Positions 55,117 to 64,000 of a stretch of DNA of 64,000 nucleotides are shown here, piece after piece. Under the pieces are notes generated by a model. That model saw nothing but the letters and a program-made list of their open reading frames with translations. It searched no databases and had not been told where the DNA came from. The translations under genes were made by a program, and so were the position numbers. Origin of the DNA: Actinomycetales bacterium. GTDB lineage: Bacteria; Actinomycetota; Actinomycetes; Actinomycetales; Dermatophilaceae. The stretch lies in NCBI GenBank assembly GCA_016710385.1, contig JADJVX010000017.1, positions 62,001 through 126,000 of the forward strand, written 5' to 3'. Position 1 is the first letter of the stretch, and each line of letters starts with the position of its first letter.

Positions 55117-55857
55117 GTGACCCGGGTGCCCGGTGCCGAACCGGGCGACCCCGCGCGCCCAGCCGGGCGTCCAACCGCGCACCGGGCCGTGCAGCGGCAG
55201 GCCTGGTCGGTCGGGCTGGCGACCGGTGCCTACGGCGTGTCCTTCGGGGCGCTCTCGGTCGCGAGCGGGCTGGACGTCTGGCAGACCGTGGCCCTTTCGG
55301 CCCTGATGTTCACCGGGGGCTCGCAGTTCGCCTTCGTTGGGGTCATCGGCGCCGGCGGCACCGGCTTGGCGGCGATCGCCACGTCGACTCTGCTGGGCAT
55401 CCGCAACGGGCTCTACGGGCTGCAGGTGAGCGAGTTCCTCGGCGTGCGCCGGGCGCAGCGGGCGCTGGCCGCGCAGTTGACGATCGACGAGTCGACGGCC
55501 GTGGCCATTGCCCAGGACCACGATCACCCGCGCCGGATCGGATTCTGGCACACCGGGATTGCCGTCTATCTCTTCTGGAATCTCTTCACCCTCATCGGGG
55601 CTGTCGTCGGTAACGCCCTCGGCGACCCGCGGCGCTGGGGACTGGACGGAGCAGCGGCCGCTGCCTTCGTGGCGCTGCTGTGGCCGCGGCTGCGCTCGCG
55701 AGACGCCGGCGCCACGGCGGCGCTGGCCGTGCTCGTGACCGTGCTCGTCGTGCCGCGGGCACCGGCCGGCATACCCGTGCTCGTCGCTGCGCTGGCGGCT
55801 CTCGTCGTGGGGCTGTGGCCGCGACGTTCGTCACCGATGGAGGCGACCCCGTCATGA
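55117..55857 (+). CDS. azlC: AzlC-family amino-acid exporter subunit
   Basis: A 246-residue membrane protein with about six or seven helices. The AzlC pattern is GLATGAYGVSFGALSVASGL, ALMFTGGSQFAFVGVIGAGG and LTIDESTAVA. With AzlD it exports branched-chain amino acids in other bacteria. GTG at 55117 has a TGAGGAG site upstream. Overlaps azlD by four bases. Confidence 0.93.
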   Translation: MTRVPGAEPGDPARPAGRPTAHRAVQRQAWSVGLATGAYGVSFGALSVASGLDVWQTVALSALMFTGGSQFAFVGVIGAGGTGLAAIATSTLLGIRNGLYGLQVSEFLGVRRAQRALAAQLTIDESTAVAIAQDHDHPRRIGFWHTGIAVYLFWNLFTLIGAVVGNALGDPRRWGLDGAAAAAFVALLWPRLRSRDAGATAALAVLVTVLVVPRAPAGIPVLVAALAALVVGLWPRRSSPMEATPS

Positions 55858-56168
55858 CCTTGTGGACGGCGGTGCTCGCCGCCTGCGCTTTGGCCTTCCT
55901 CACCAAGTGGCTCGGTCACCTGGTGCCGGCCGCGTGGCTCAGCGGTGTCCGCACCCGCCGAATGACCAGCTTGCTGCCGGTCGCGTTGCTGGCCGCACTG
56001 GTCGTGGTGCAGACCCTCGCAGGCCCCGCCGGGACGCTGGTCGTCGACGCCCGACTCGTGGCGGTGGCCGTTGCCGTGGTCGCGCTCGTGCTGCGGGCAC
56101 CGTTCATCCTCGTCGTCGTGCTCGGCGCTCTCGTGGCCGCCGGCCTGCGCGCGCTCGGGTGGTCCTGA
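55854..56168 (+). CDS. azlD: AzlD-family partner protein
   Basis: A 104-residue protein with three or four helices (TAVLAACALAFLTKWLGHLV, TSLLPVALLAALVVVQTL, VVALVLRAPFILVVVLGALV), the AzlD pattern, always paired with AzlC. ATG overlaps the azlC stop as ATGA. Confidence 0.92.
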   Translation: MTLWTAVLAACALAFLTKWLGHLVPAAWLSGVRTRRMTSLLPVALLAALVVVQTLAGPAGTLVVDARLVAVAVAVVALVLRAPFILVVVLGALVAAGLRALGWS

Positions 56169-56211
56169 CCCGCCCGCCGACACCCGCGCAGCGGGGCTCA
56201 GATCTCGCCGA

Positions 56212-56979
56212 TCAGGCGATCCCCAGATAATGCTCCAGCCCGACGGTGATCCCCGGGTGGTCGGCGACTCCCCGCACTCCGGCCAGCACCCCGCCCATGA
56301 AGGACTCGCGGTCCAGCGAGTCGTGCCGGATCGTCAGCGTCTCCCCAACGTTGCCGAACACGACCTCCTGGTGGGCGACCAGCCCCCGCACCCGCAATGA
56401 ATGCACCGGTATGCCGTGCACCCGGGCGCCGCGCGCGCCGCCTGGGTCCTGGGTCGTGGCGTCGGGAATGGCCGGCAGTCCTGCCCCGTCACGTGCGGCG
56501 CCGATGAGTTCGGCGGTGCGGGCCGCGGTGCCCGACGGCGCGTCGACCTTGAGGGGATGGTGCAACTCGACGATCTCGACCGACTCGAAGAAGCGGGCGG
56601 CCTGGTGGGCAAAACTCATCATGAGGATGGCTCCGAGCGCGAAGTTGGGGGCGATGAGCACCCCGACCGGCGGGCCGCCCCGCGAGGGCGGTGCCGCGTC
56701 GAGGCCCTCCTGCAGCGCTGCGAGCTTGGCCTGGTCCCACCCGGTGGTGCCGACGACGACGTGCACCCCGCGCTGCACACAGGCGAGCACATTCGGCAGC
56801 GAGGCATCCGGAACCGAGAACTCCACGACCACCTGGGCGCCCCCGAGATCACCGAGGTCGTCGCCCTGGTCGTACTCCCCCACCAGGCGCAGGTCCGGCG
56901 ACGCGGCGACCGCACGGCATACCGTCGCTCCCATCCTGCCTTTGGCCCCGATGACGGCGACGGTGGTCTGTGCTCCCAT
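56212..56979 (-). CDS. dapB: 4-hydroxy-tetrahydrodipicolinate reductase
   Basis: A 255-residue enzyme in which NAD(P)-binding VAVIGAKGRMG, VVGTTGWD, APNFALGAILMM and ELHHPLKVDAPSGTA (catalytic His and Lys) are all present. It completes the early diaminopimelate branch with DapA. ATG at 56979 is 8 bases after TAGGCT (rc, 56988-56993), a leaderless start. Its promoter overlaps that of the divergent gene at 57005. Confidence 0.97.
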   Translation of the reverse strand: MGAQTTVAVIGAKGRMGATVCRAVAASPDLRLVGEYDQGDDLGDLGGAQVVVEFSVPDASLPNVLACVQRGVHVVVGTTGWDQAKLAALQEGLDAAPPSRGGPPVGVLIAPNFALGAILMMSFAHQAARFFESVEIVELHHPLKVDAPSGTAARTAELIGAARDGAGLPAIPDATTQDPGGARGARVHGIPVHSLRVRGLVAHQEVVFGNVGETLTIRHDSLDRESFMGGVLAGVRGVADHPGITVGLEHYLGIA

Positions 56980-57004
56980 GGCCGCCCAGCCTAGCCATGA
57001 CACG

Positions 57005-57868
57005 ATGGCCGACATGGACCTGGACGCGGCCGTCGACGAGCTCTACGGTCTGGCTCCGGAGGAGTTCCTGGCCCGTCGCACGGCCCTGGCCGCCACAGCC
57101 AAGGGTGCCGGCGACGTCGGCCTGGCCCGCCAGATCACGGCACTGCGCAAGCCGACCGTGGCCGCCTGGGCGGTCAACCTCCTCGCTCGACGACGGCCCG
57201 ATGCGCTCGACCGGCTCTCCGAACTCGCGGCCCGGCTGCGCGAGGCCCAGCGTTCATTGGATGGGCCCGAGATGACTCGACTGGGCAGAGAACGCACGGC
57301 GCTCGTCGACGACTTGGTCGCGGCCACCGCGGCGGCCGTTGCGGATGCCGGTGCCCGGCTCTCCCCCGCTGCAGCCGCGGCCGCGGCGTCCACCTTTGTT
57401 GCGGCCTTGGCGACCCAGGAGGCCACCGAGGTCGTGCTCTCCGGGCGGCTGACTCGGCACCTGGAATACGCCGGGTTCGGCGAGGTCGACCTGCGCGACG
57501 CGACCGCCCGGCCCTTGCGGCTGGTCCCTGCCCCGGCACCTTCGGTACTTCCCCGCTCGCACGACGGAGGCCCGCCTGCGACGGCAGCCCCGGCCGTGTC
57601 GTCGCACGTCCTGGCGGCCGAAGCCGCCCTGCACGCGGCGATGTCTGCGGCCACCGCGGCGACCTCACGCGCAGGTGTCCTCGCCGCCGAATCGGAGCTC
57701 GCAGCGACCCGCGTCGCCCAGCTGCAGAAGGAACTCGTCCGGGCTCGAGCCCACCGCGATGCCACCGACGAGGCCCTGGCGGCCGCCGAAGTAGCCCGCG
57801 AGGCTGCCGAAGGCGACCTCGCTGCGGCGCGAGCGGCGCTGGAGGACGCGCGGGCCGCCGAAGGGTGA
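57005..57868 (+). CDS. Conserved actinobacterial protein with coiled coil
   Basis: A 287-residue acidic, Ala-rich protein of unknown function. The N-terminal 40 residues are LDAAVDELYGLAPEEFLARR and then ARQITALRKPTVAAWAVNLLAR, a pattern widely conserved in actinobacteria; the C-terminal 90 residues form a predicted coiled coil (LAATRVAQLQKELVRARAHR). No membrane segment or signal. ATG at 57005; TAGCCA at 56992-56997 may act as a -10 for a leaderless transcript and overlaps the dapB -10. No function is assigned. Confidence 0.8.
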   Translation: MADMDLDAAVDELYGLAPEEFLARRTALAATAKGAGDVGLARQITALRKPTVAAWAVNLLARRRPDALDRLSELAARLREAQRSLDGPEMTRLGRERTALVDDLVAATAAAVADAGARLSPAAAAAAASTFVAALATQEATEVVLSGRLTRHLEYAGFGEVDLRDATARPLRLVPAPAPSVLPRSHDGGPPATAAPAVSSHVLAAEAALHAAMSAATAATSRAGVLAAESELAATRVAQLQKELVRARAHRDATDEALAAAEVAREAAEGDLAAARAALEDARAAEG

Positions 57869-57911
57869 AACTCGCGTGCACGGCATACGGCGAACCGGGA
57901 GGATCGACGCC

Positions 57912-58532
57912 ATGCCGATTCGCCGCCTCCCCGAACGCGCTCAGCACGACCGCGCCGACCTGTATGCCGTGCTCGACGCGATGTGGGTCGCCACCCTGTC
58001 GGTCGCGGTCGGTGAGGTCGCCCAGAGCGTGCCGATCCTCTACGGGCGGGACGGGGACAGCATCGTGCTGCACGGGTCGACCGGTGCGGGGACCTTGCGA
58101 CTGCTGGCCGCCGGCCGGCCGGCGACGGTGTGCGTCAGCACGATCGACGGGTTCGTCTACGCCGAGTCGTTGTTCGACTCGAGCGCCAACTACCGATCCG
58201 CCGTCGTGACCGGGCCGGTCGAGGTGCTGTCCGGGGCAGCGGCCGATGCCGCGTTGCTGGCCCTCTCGGAGCGGATCATGCCGGGCCGGGCAGCCGAGGT
58301 GCGCCCCTCGACCCGCAAGGAACTCGCAGCCACCGTGGTGCTGCGGCTGCCGATTCTCGAGGGTTCCTACACCGTCAAGGTGCGCGACGGCGGCACCGGC
58401 GAGACCCCCACCACCGACGACACGTGGACTGGGGTGCTGCCGGTCCACACGGTGTTCGGCACCCCGGTGCCGGAGGTGGACGGCATACCGGTGCCGGCGT
58501 CGATCCATGCGCGTCTGGCGACCGGTCGGTGA
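57912..58532 (+). CDS. Pyridoxamine-5'-phosphate-oxidase-family FMN-binding protein
   Basis: A 206-residue flavin-reductase/PNPOx-like fold. It has AVLDAMWVATLSVAVGE, VPILYGRDGDSIVLHGST (FMN-contacting strand), TVCVSTIDGFVYAESLFDSS and NYRSAVVTGPVEVL. In actinobacteria such proteins bind FMN or F420 or biliverdin; which is unknown here. ATG at 57912 has GGGAGG upstream. EamA overlaps its end by four bases (GTGA), so the two are co-translated. A 9-mer repeat copy lies just before it and another in its first codons. Confidence 0.88.
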   Translation: MPIRRLPERAQHDRADLYAVLDAMWVATLSVAVGEVAQSVPILYGRDGDSIVLHGSTGAGTLRLLAAGRPATVCVSTIDGFVYAESLFDSSANYRSAVVTGPVEVLSGAAADAALLALSERIMPGRAAEVRPSTRKELAATVVLRLPILEGSYTVKVRDGGTGETPTTDDTWTGVLPVHTVFGTPVPEVDGIPVPASIHARLATGR

Positions 58533-59512
58533 CGACCCGTGGCGCTGCGCCAGTAGGCACTCCCAGCCGAGGCGCCGTGCCCTGGCAGGTGAAGTTCGGG
58601 CTCCTCGCGCTCATCTGGGGCGCGAGCTTCCTGTTCATCAAGGCGGCACTGGAACTCCTGCAGCCCCTCCAGGTCGGCGCTGGACGGATCGTCCTGGGCG
58701 CGGCCACGACCGGCGCCCTCGCCGTGGCCGCGCGGGTGCGTCTGCCCCGATCATGGCGGGTATGGGCCCACCTGCAGGTGACCTCGGTGTTGCTGTGCAC
58801 CCTGCCCTTCCTGCTCTTCCCTCTCGGCGAGGAGCGAGTGACCTCGGCCCTGGCCGGCATCGGGAATGCCATCACACCCGTCGCCACTGTGCTCGCGACT
58901 GCGGCCCTGGTGCCGCACGAGACCTTCTCGCGCCGCAAACTCCTCGCTGTCGCAGCCGGTTTCGTCGGGGTGGTCGTCATCATGGCGCCCTGGCAGGTCA
59001 CCGAGCGGCCTGACCTCGTGGGCTTCGGAGCGACCCTGGTGGCCGGTTCCTGCTATGGCCTGGGGTGGACCTACATCAAGCGCTTCCTCGGTCACGCCGA
59101 CCTCGGCGGACTGGCCCTCCCAGCCGCCCAACTCCTCTCTGCCGCAGTCCAAATCACGCTGGTCACCGTCGTCTGGTGGGCGTTGCAGCGCGACCATCTC
59201 GCGGCCCCGTGGACGCCCCGGCCCGACGCCCCTGCTGCTGCTCAGGCTTCGGCGCTCGCGCTGCTGGCACTGGCAGCGCTGGGAGTGCTCGGGACGGGCC
59301 TGGCCTACGCCCTGCAGTTCGACGTCTTCCGCGAGGTCGGACAGCAGGTGTCCTCGACGGTGACCTATCTCATCCCGGTCGTCGCGGTGCTGCTCGGCGT
59401 GCTCGTCCTCGGGGAACGACTCACCTGGGCCGAGATCGCGGGCTTCGTCATCGTCCTGGGTAGTGCGGTCGTCATCGGGCTGCCCGAGCCGCGCAGCCAC
59501 ATACGCTCCTAG
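58529..59512 (+). CDS. EamA/DMT-family transporter
   Basis: A 327-residue protein with ten hydrophobic helices in two EamA repeats (GLLALIWGASFLFIKAALELL and LVAGSCYGLGWTYIKRFLG begin the two halves). Members export amino acids, nucleobases or drugs; the substrate is unknown. GTG at 58529 overlaps the previous stop. The first 20 residues are polar, and a later GTG at VPWQVKF is possible. Confidence 0.88.
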   Translation: MTTRGAAPVGTPSRGAVPWQVKFGLLALIWGASFLFIKAALELLQPLQVGAGRIVLGAATTGALAVAARVRLPRSWRVWAHLQVTSVLLCTLPFLLFPLGEERVTSALAGIGNAITPVATVLATAALVPHETFSRRKLLAVAAGFVGVVVIMAPWQVTERPDLVGFGATLVAGSCYGLGWTYIKRFLGHADLGGLALPAAQLLSAAVQITLVTVVWWALQRDHLAAPWTPRPDAPAAAQASALALLALAALGVLGTGLAYALQFDVFREVGQQVSSTVTYLIPVVAVLLGVLVLGERLTWAEIAGFVIVLGSAVVIGLPEPRSHIRS

Positions 59513-59514
59513 CC

Positions 59515-59985
59515 ATGGCATCCCCCGGCGCACGCGTGCGATTGCTCCCACCGGCGGTCTTCCTCGTCCCGCTAGGTGCGGCTGTCGCGCTCGACCGACT
59601 CGCCGGGCTGCCGAGGTTCGTCTTGCCGAGTTTCGGGTTGGTCCTGGCCACGGTCCTGGGTCTGGCCGGGGCCGGGCTGCTTCTCTGGGCCGGCCAGACC
59701 CTACTGAGCCGAGGCACCACGGTCATCCCCTGGCACGCTGTCGAACGTCTGGTGACCACCGGCCCCTTCGCGCGCAGCCGCAATCCGATCTATGTCGGCG
59801 ACGCCCTCATCTACCTCGGCCTGGCCGGGTGGGCGGGGTCCTGGACCGCGTTACTGCTTCTCCCGCCGATCCTCTGGGTGATGACCAGATGGGTCATCCG
59901 CCGTGAGGAGGCCTACCTCGGGCAGCGGTTCGGGACGGCATACGAGGCGTATGCCGTGCGGGTGCGCCGCTGGGTCTGGGGCGCC
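59515..59985 (+). CDS. Isoprenylcysteine carboxyl-methyltransferase-family protein, 3' end lost in artefact
   Basis: About 157 residues before the sequence becomes unreliable. It has three or four helices and the ICMT/PEMT motif LVTTGPFARSRNPIYVGD and RREEAYLGQRFGTAYEAYA, typical of bacterial isoprenylcysteine methyltransferase-like proteins, many of which probably methylate other small molecules. The family normally ends a few residues after this motif, at about RVRRWVW, so the real stop codon is expected within the corrupted stretch. As given, the frame runs on into fumC with no stop. It carries an inverted pair of the 9-mer repeat. Confidence 0.85.
59935..59957. repeat. Inverted pair of the 9-mer
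   Basis: ACGGCATACG (59935-59944) and CGTATGCCGT (59948-59957) are exact complements around a 3-base spacer, forming a 10-bp hairpin inside the ICMT-like coding region. A second pair, with 12-bp arms, lies in hemW at 5539-5587. Confidence 0.85.
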
Positions 59986-60111
59986 GGCCGGGGCCCCACC
60001 CGGGGGCCCGGCCGGGCGGCCGGGGGGGGCGGGGCGGGCCCGGGGAGGGCCGGGCGGGGGGGCGCGGGGGGGGGGGGGGGGGGGGGGGGGGCCGCCGGGG
60101 GGCCGGGGGAG
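59986..60111. other. Corrupted G-rich stretch, probable sequencing or assembly artefact
   Basis: This stretch is almost entirely G and C and contains an uninterrupted run of 26 G (60066-60091), preceded by increasingly simple GGGC units. It replaces the 3' end of one gene, the intergenic space and the first codons of fumC, leaving a fused 658-codon open frame. A tract like this is not expected in a bacterial chromosome and matches no-signal G calls of two-colour sequencing chemistry. Confidence 0.85.
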
Positions 60112-61491
<1,380 letters not shown>

Positions 61492-61540
61492 CCCGCGCGC
61501 CACATGAGCTCACCCGCACCGTGGACGAGCTCGGGCAGGA

Positions 61541-61583
61541 GATCCGGGTGAGACAAACGGGGGTTCAGATCCTCACCGGGATC
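61541..61583. terminator. Terminator-like hairpin between fumC and the ABC-2 operon
   Basis: GATCCGGGTGAG (61541-61552) pairs with CTCACCGGGATC (61572-61583) with one mismatch and a 19-base loop, between convergent genes. Confidence 0.55.
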
Positions 61584-61613
61584 CTTATCATCCACGTCAC
61601 TGGCGGCCGCGGC

Positions 61614-62465
61614 TCATTGCAGTTCGAGGGTGGCGTGCCGCCGGCTCTGGCCCTCGACATAGCGCAGCGCCAGCAGCCCAGCCACCGTGAAGGCCACTCC
61701 GAGCGCTGCCTCACGCGCCAGCAGCCCCGCGACCTCGCCGAGGCCAGCCCCGCCGGCCACCCGTCGGGCCCCCTCGATGGCGTGCGTCAAGGGCAAGACC
61801 CGACCGACCCCCGCCATCCACGCCGGGAGTGCGTCCAGGGCGACATTCGTCCCGCAGAAGACGAGCAGGACACCGAAGACGATGTTGGACAGCACCGCCG
61901 TGCTGCGCACCCGCAAAGCGATCGATGCCTGCAACAGGCCGAGGCCGGTGCACGACGCCGACGCCACGACGACACAGAGAGCGATCCCCGGCCACACCCG
62001 CAGCGGCAAGTCGACGCCGAGCACCCGGCCACCGACGAAGAGCGCGACCATCGCCACGAACCACCCATTGGCCACCACCGGCAGCGACCGCCCGACAAAC
62101 AGCGCTACCCGATTGACCGGGGTGGACAAGACGATGCCGAGCGTCTGGGTGAACCGTTCTCCCGCAATGGTGTTGGCCATCGCGAAGAGGCACGGGATCG
62201 AGGCATATTGCACGGCGTTGCCGATGACGTAGAACCCGTCGTCGGCCACCCCGGCCGAGCGACCGACATACGCGAAGAGCAGGATCTGGAAGACCGGTGC
62301 GATGAGCATCGTCGGCACGTAGATGTAGGGGTTGAGCCAGTTGAACAACGCCCGGAAGGAAATCACCCCGCCGACAAACACCACTCGAAACGCCGCGAGC
62401 AGCGACGCCCCGCCCGAAGCCGACGCTCCCGGCCGCATCGGCACAGCTGGCCCTGTCTCACTCAT
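61614..62465 (-). CDS. ABC-2 type transporter permease
   Basis: A 283-residue membrane protein with six helices in the ABC-2 pattern (IYVPTMLIAPVFQILLFAYV, ASIPCLFAMANTIAGERFTQTL, VVVASASCTGLGLLQASIAL). It is the second of two permeases encoded with an ATPase, so the exporter is probably heterodimeric in its membrane part. It starts 12 bases after the end of the preceding permease gene. No self-resistance or biosynthesis genes in view. Confidence 0.88.
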   Translation of the reverse strand: MSETGPAVPMRPGASASGGASLLAAFRVVFVGGVISFRALFNWLNPYIYVPTMLIAPVFQILLFAYVGRSAGVADDGFYVIGNAVQYASIPCLFAMANTIAGERFTQTLGIVLSTPVNRVALFVGRSLPVVANGWFVAMVALFVGGRVLGVDLPLRVWPGIALCVVVASASCTGLGLLQASIALRVRSTAVLSNIVFGVLLVFCGTNVALDALPAWMAGVGRVLPLTHAIEGARRVAGGAGLGEVAGLLAREAALGVAFTVAGLLALRYVEGQSRRHATLELQ

Positions 62466-62477
62466 CGCTGCACCCGC

Positions 62478-63260
62478 TCAGGTCAACGCCAAGGTGGCGT
62501 TGCGTCGGGCCGAGTCGACGAGTCGCTCGGACAGGATGGTGGCGAGGACGGCATACCCGAGTCCCAGCCCCGCGCAGACCGCGATCTCGCCCCAGGGTGT
62601 CTGGCCCGCAGCGGCCGAGCGGATCGCCGCCATCCCCCAGGTCGGAGGCAGCGTCTGAGCCAGCCACTGCACCCAGCCGGGAAACAGGTCCAGCGGCACG
62701 AGGAAGCCGCACAGCAACCAGCCGGGATACTCCAGCAGGTTGCCCAGCGCCCAGCCGGTCCGATACCGCACGACGGTGACCGACAGCAGGAAGCCGAAGG
62801 TCGCCAACGAGGCGAGCGTGACAGCCAGCGCGACGACGAACGCGACCGGGCTGGCGATCTGCACCTCGATCCCGAACACGACCCGCCCCCACACCAGGGT
62901 GGCCACCAGCGAGTAGAGCGCGACCGTCGCCAGGGCGGCCGTCACCGGGAGCACGGCGAGTGCCAACCGGGTCGGTGCGCAGACCAACAACTCGAGGGTG
63001 CCCTGCCAGCGCTGGCTCTGCAGCGCACCGCTGGCCGACGTGGCCATCGCCGACCAGGTGCCCATGACCGCCGCGCCGAGGCCGGCATACACGAGGGCCT
63101 CCGGATTGCCGGACTGGCCGAACATGAGGAAGGCCGTCGTCGCGAAGAAGAGCGGGTAGATGACGTTGAGGATGCCGTCGAACGCGGAGACCGCGACGAT
63201 CTTGAGCTGCAGCCACCACAGCGTGAAGAGCACCCGCGCGGAGCGACGCAGGCCGTTCAC
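62478..63260 (-). CDS. ABC-2 type transporter permease
   Basis: A 260-residue membrane protein with six helices (DGILNVIYPLFFATTAFLMF, GTWSAMATSASGALQSQRWQGTLE and later segments), homologous in layout to the following permease. The SQRWQGTLELLV segment corresponds to the coupling helix typical of ABC-2 proteins. ATG at 63260 overlaps the ATPase stop by four bases. Confidence 0.88.
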   Translation of the reverse strand: MNGLRRSARVLFTLWWLQLKIVAVSAFDGILNVIYPLFFATTAFLMFGQSGNPEALVYAGLGAAVMGTWSAMATSASGALQSQRWQGTLELLVCAPTRLALAVLPVTAALATVALYSLVATLVWGRVVFGIEVQIASPVAFVVALAVTLASLATFGFLLSVTVVRYRTGWALGNLLEYPGWLLCGFLVPLDLFPGWVQWLAQTLPPTWGMAAIRSAAAGQTPWGEIAVCAGLGLGYAVLATILSERLVDSARRNATLALT

Positions 63261-64000
63261 GAGCCGACCAGCTCGACGTAGGCGTCCTCGAGGGTGGGTT
63301 GCCTGCTGACAACCCGACCGACCCGTATGCCGTGCAGCGCGTCGAGGGTCGCGCCGGTGACGTCGGCGCCTGCGTCGATCGAGACGACGAGCGTCTGGCT
63401 GGTCTCCCCGGTCGTCACCGTGGCGGACCGGACACCGGGCAGGGCCTCCACCACCGACAACCGGTCGCCCAGCCCGTCGAAGACTTCGACCTCAAGGACC
63501 GATCCAGCGCTGACCCGAGCTTTGAGCTCGGCCGGCGTTCCGGTCGCGACCAACTCGCCCCGGGTGATCACCGCGATGCGGTCGCACAACTCGTCGGCCT
63601 CGAACATGTAGTGGGTCGTGAGCAGGATCGTCTTGCCCTGCTCGCGCAGCCCGGAGATGGTCTGGCGCAACTCGCGGGCACCGACTGGGTCGATGCCGAT
63701 CGAGGGCTCGTCGAGGAAGAGCAGTTCGGGGTCGTGCAGCAACCCGCGGGCGATGTGCAGGCGTTGCCGCATCCCACGCGAAAACCCCTCGACCCGCTCC
63801 CGCTCGCGGCCGGCCAGCCCGACCATCTCGAGCAACTCACCGATCCTGGCCGCCTGCTCGCGGGCCGGCACGGCATACAGCTCGGCGAAGTAGCGCAGGT
63901 TGTCCAGTGCCGAAAGGCGTTCGTAGAGACCACGATCGCCACCGAAGACATATCCGATGCGGCGCCGGACGGCTCGTGGCTCGGCGACAACGTCATGCCC
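63257..64000 (-). CDS. ABC transporter ATP-binding protein, 5' end beyond the window
   Basis: The visible 247 codons start inside the nucleotide-binding domain (VFGGDRGLYERLSALDNLRY, a Q-loop region) and include the ABC signature FSRGMRQRLHIARGLL, Walker B LLFLDEPSIGIDP and the H-loop TTHYMFEADELCD. The Walker A part is beyond the end. The C-terminal tail GSVLEVEVFDGLGDRLS is of the type fused to ABC-2 ATPases. First gene of the three-gene exporter operon in the window. Confidence 0.9.
   Translation of the reverse strand, partial: GHDVVAEPRAVRRRIGYVFGGDRGLYERLSALDNLRYFAELYAVPAREQAARIGELLEMVGLAGRERERVEGFSRGMRQRLHIARGLLHDPELLFLDEPSIGIDPVGARELRQTISGLREQGKTILLTTHYMFEADELCDRIAVITRGELVATGTPAELKARVSAGSVLEVEVFDGLGDRLSVVEALPGVRSATVTTGETSQTLVVSIDAGADVTGATLDALHGIRVGRVVSRQPTLEDAYVELVGS

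Noticed and set aside
54568..55551. A 327-codon - strand open frame covering the lipoprotein and azlC
   Set aside because: Repetitive Arg/Gly-rich translation typical of antisense frames in GC-rich DNA; the azlC and lipoprotein frames have clear family features.
60066..60091. The 26-G run as a G-quadruplex or phase-variable tract
   Set aside because: It destroys the start of an essential-type gene and is flanked by degenerate G/C sequence, which fits a base-calling artefact better.
61555..61585. tRNA-like T-arm GGTTCAGATCC near 61563
   Set aside because: The T-loop consensus is broken and no acceptor, D or anticodon arms can be drawn; a terminator hairpin explains the sequence better.

Overview
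The window is about 70% G+C and has the gene content and order of a high-GC actinobacterium. Features that point there are the recX-recA-DUF3046 cluster, the ftsK-rimO-pgsA-cinA-clgR run, a CIRCE-controlled hrcA-dnaJ pair, an actinobacterial SOS box, a SAM-IV riboswitch, and many genes whose -10 hexamer (TANNNT) lies 6-9 bases before the start codon. The style is closest to Micrococcales, perhaps Intrasporangiaceae, but that placement is inference. I see no rRNA, tRNA, insertion sequence, prophage or CRISPR array.

Layout. 1-5.7 kb: heat-shock and housekeeping genes (HIT protein, rsmE, dnaJ, hrcA, CIRCE, a divergent DUF3097 gene, hemW). 5.7-6.3 kb: a non-coding stretch of tandem TTCG-capped hairpins ending in a terminator, which I propose is a structured RNA gene. 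6.3-17 kb: a tyrosine-phosphatase-like gene, lepA, a lone PemK/MazF-like gene, rpsT, a hydrolase, holA, a class III aminotransferase, dinG and an MFS exporter. 17-26 kb: hflX, a lipoprotein, an rRNA-type methyltransferase, the chain miaB-def-miaA-dapF, a 52-residue Cys-rich protein under an operator-like promoter, recX and recA. 26-35 kb: gltA, DUF3046, the giant helicase lhr, nei2 and a dipeptide epimerase. 35-49 kb: clgR, cinA, pgsA, rimO, a secreted M6 protease, ftsK, a SAM-IV-controlled cysteine-desulfurase-like gene, a Tat-exported protein, rnj and dapA. 49-57 kb: thyA-folA behind a perfect CRP/GlxR-type site, the phenylacetyl-CoA epoxidase operon paaABCDE, azlCD and dapB. 57-64 kb: a coiled-coil protein, an FMN-binding protein, an EamA transporter, a methyltransferase fused by a poly-G artefact to fumC, and an ABC-2 exporter that runs off the end.

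The genes serve mainly information processing (ribosome and tRNA modification, translation factors, DNA repair, chromosome segregation), lysine/cell-wall precursor synthesis (dapA, dapB, dapF), folate and dTMP supply, the TCA cycle (gltA, fumC) and phenylacetate catabolism.

The strongest unexplained signal is a dispersed 9-mer, GTATGCCGT. By hand I count 53 exact copies (28 on the + strand, 25 on the - strand) and about 28 more differing only at the last base. They lie in genes in all reading frames and between genes. Base composition alone predicts fewer than one. The density and strand symmetry recall DNA-uptake sequences, but the function is unknown.
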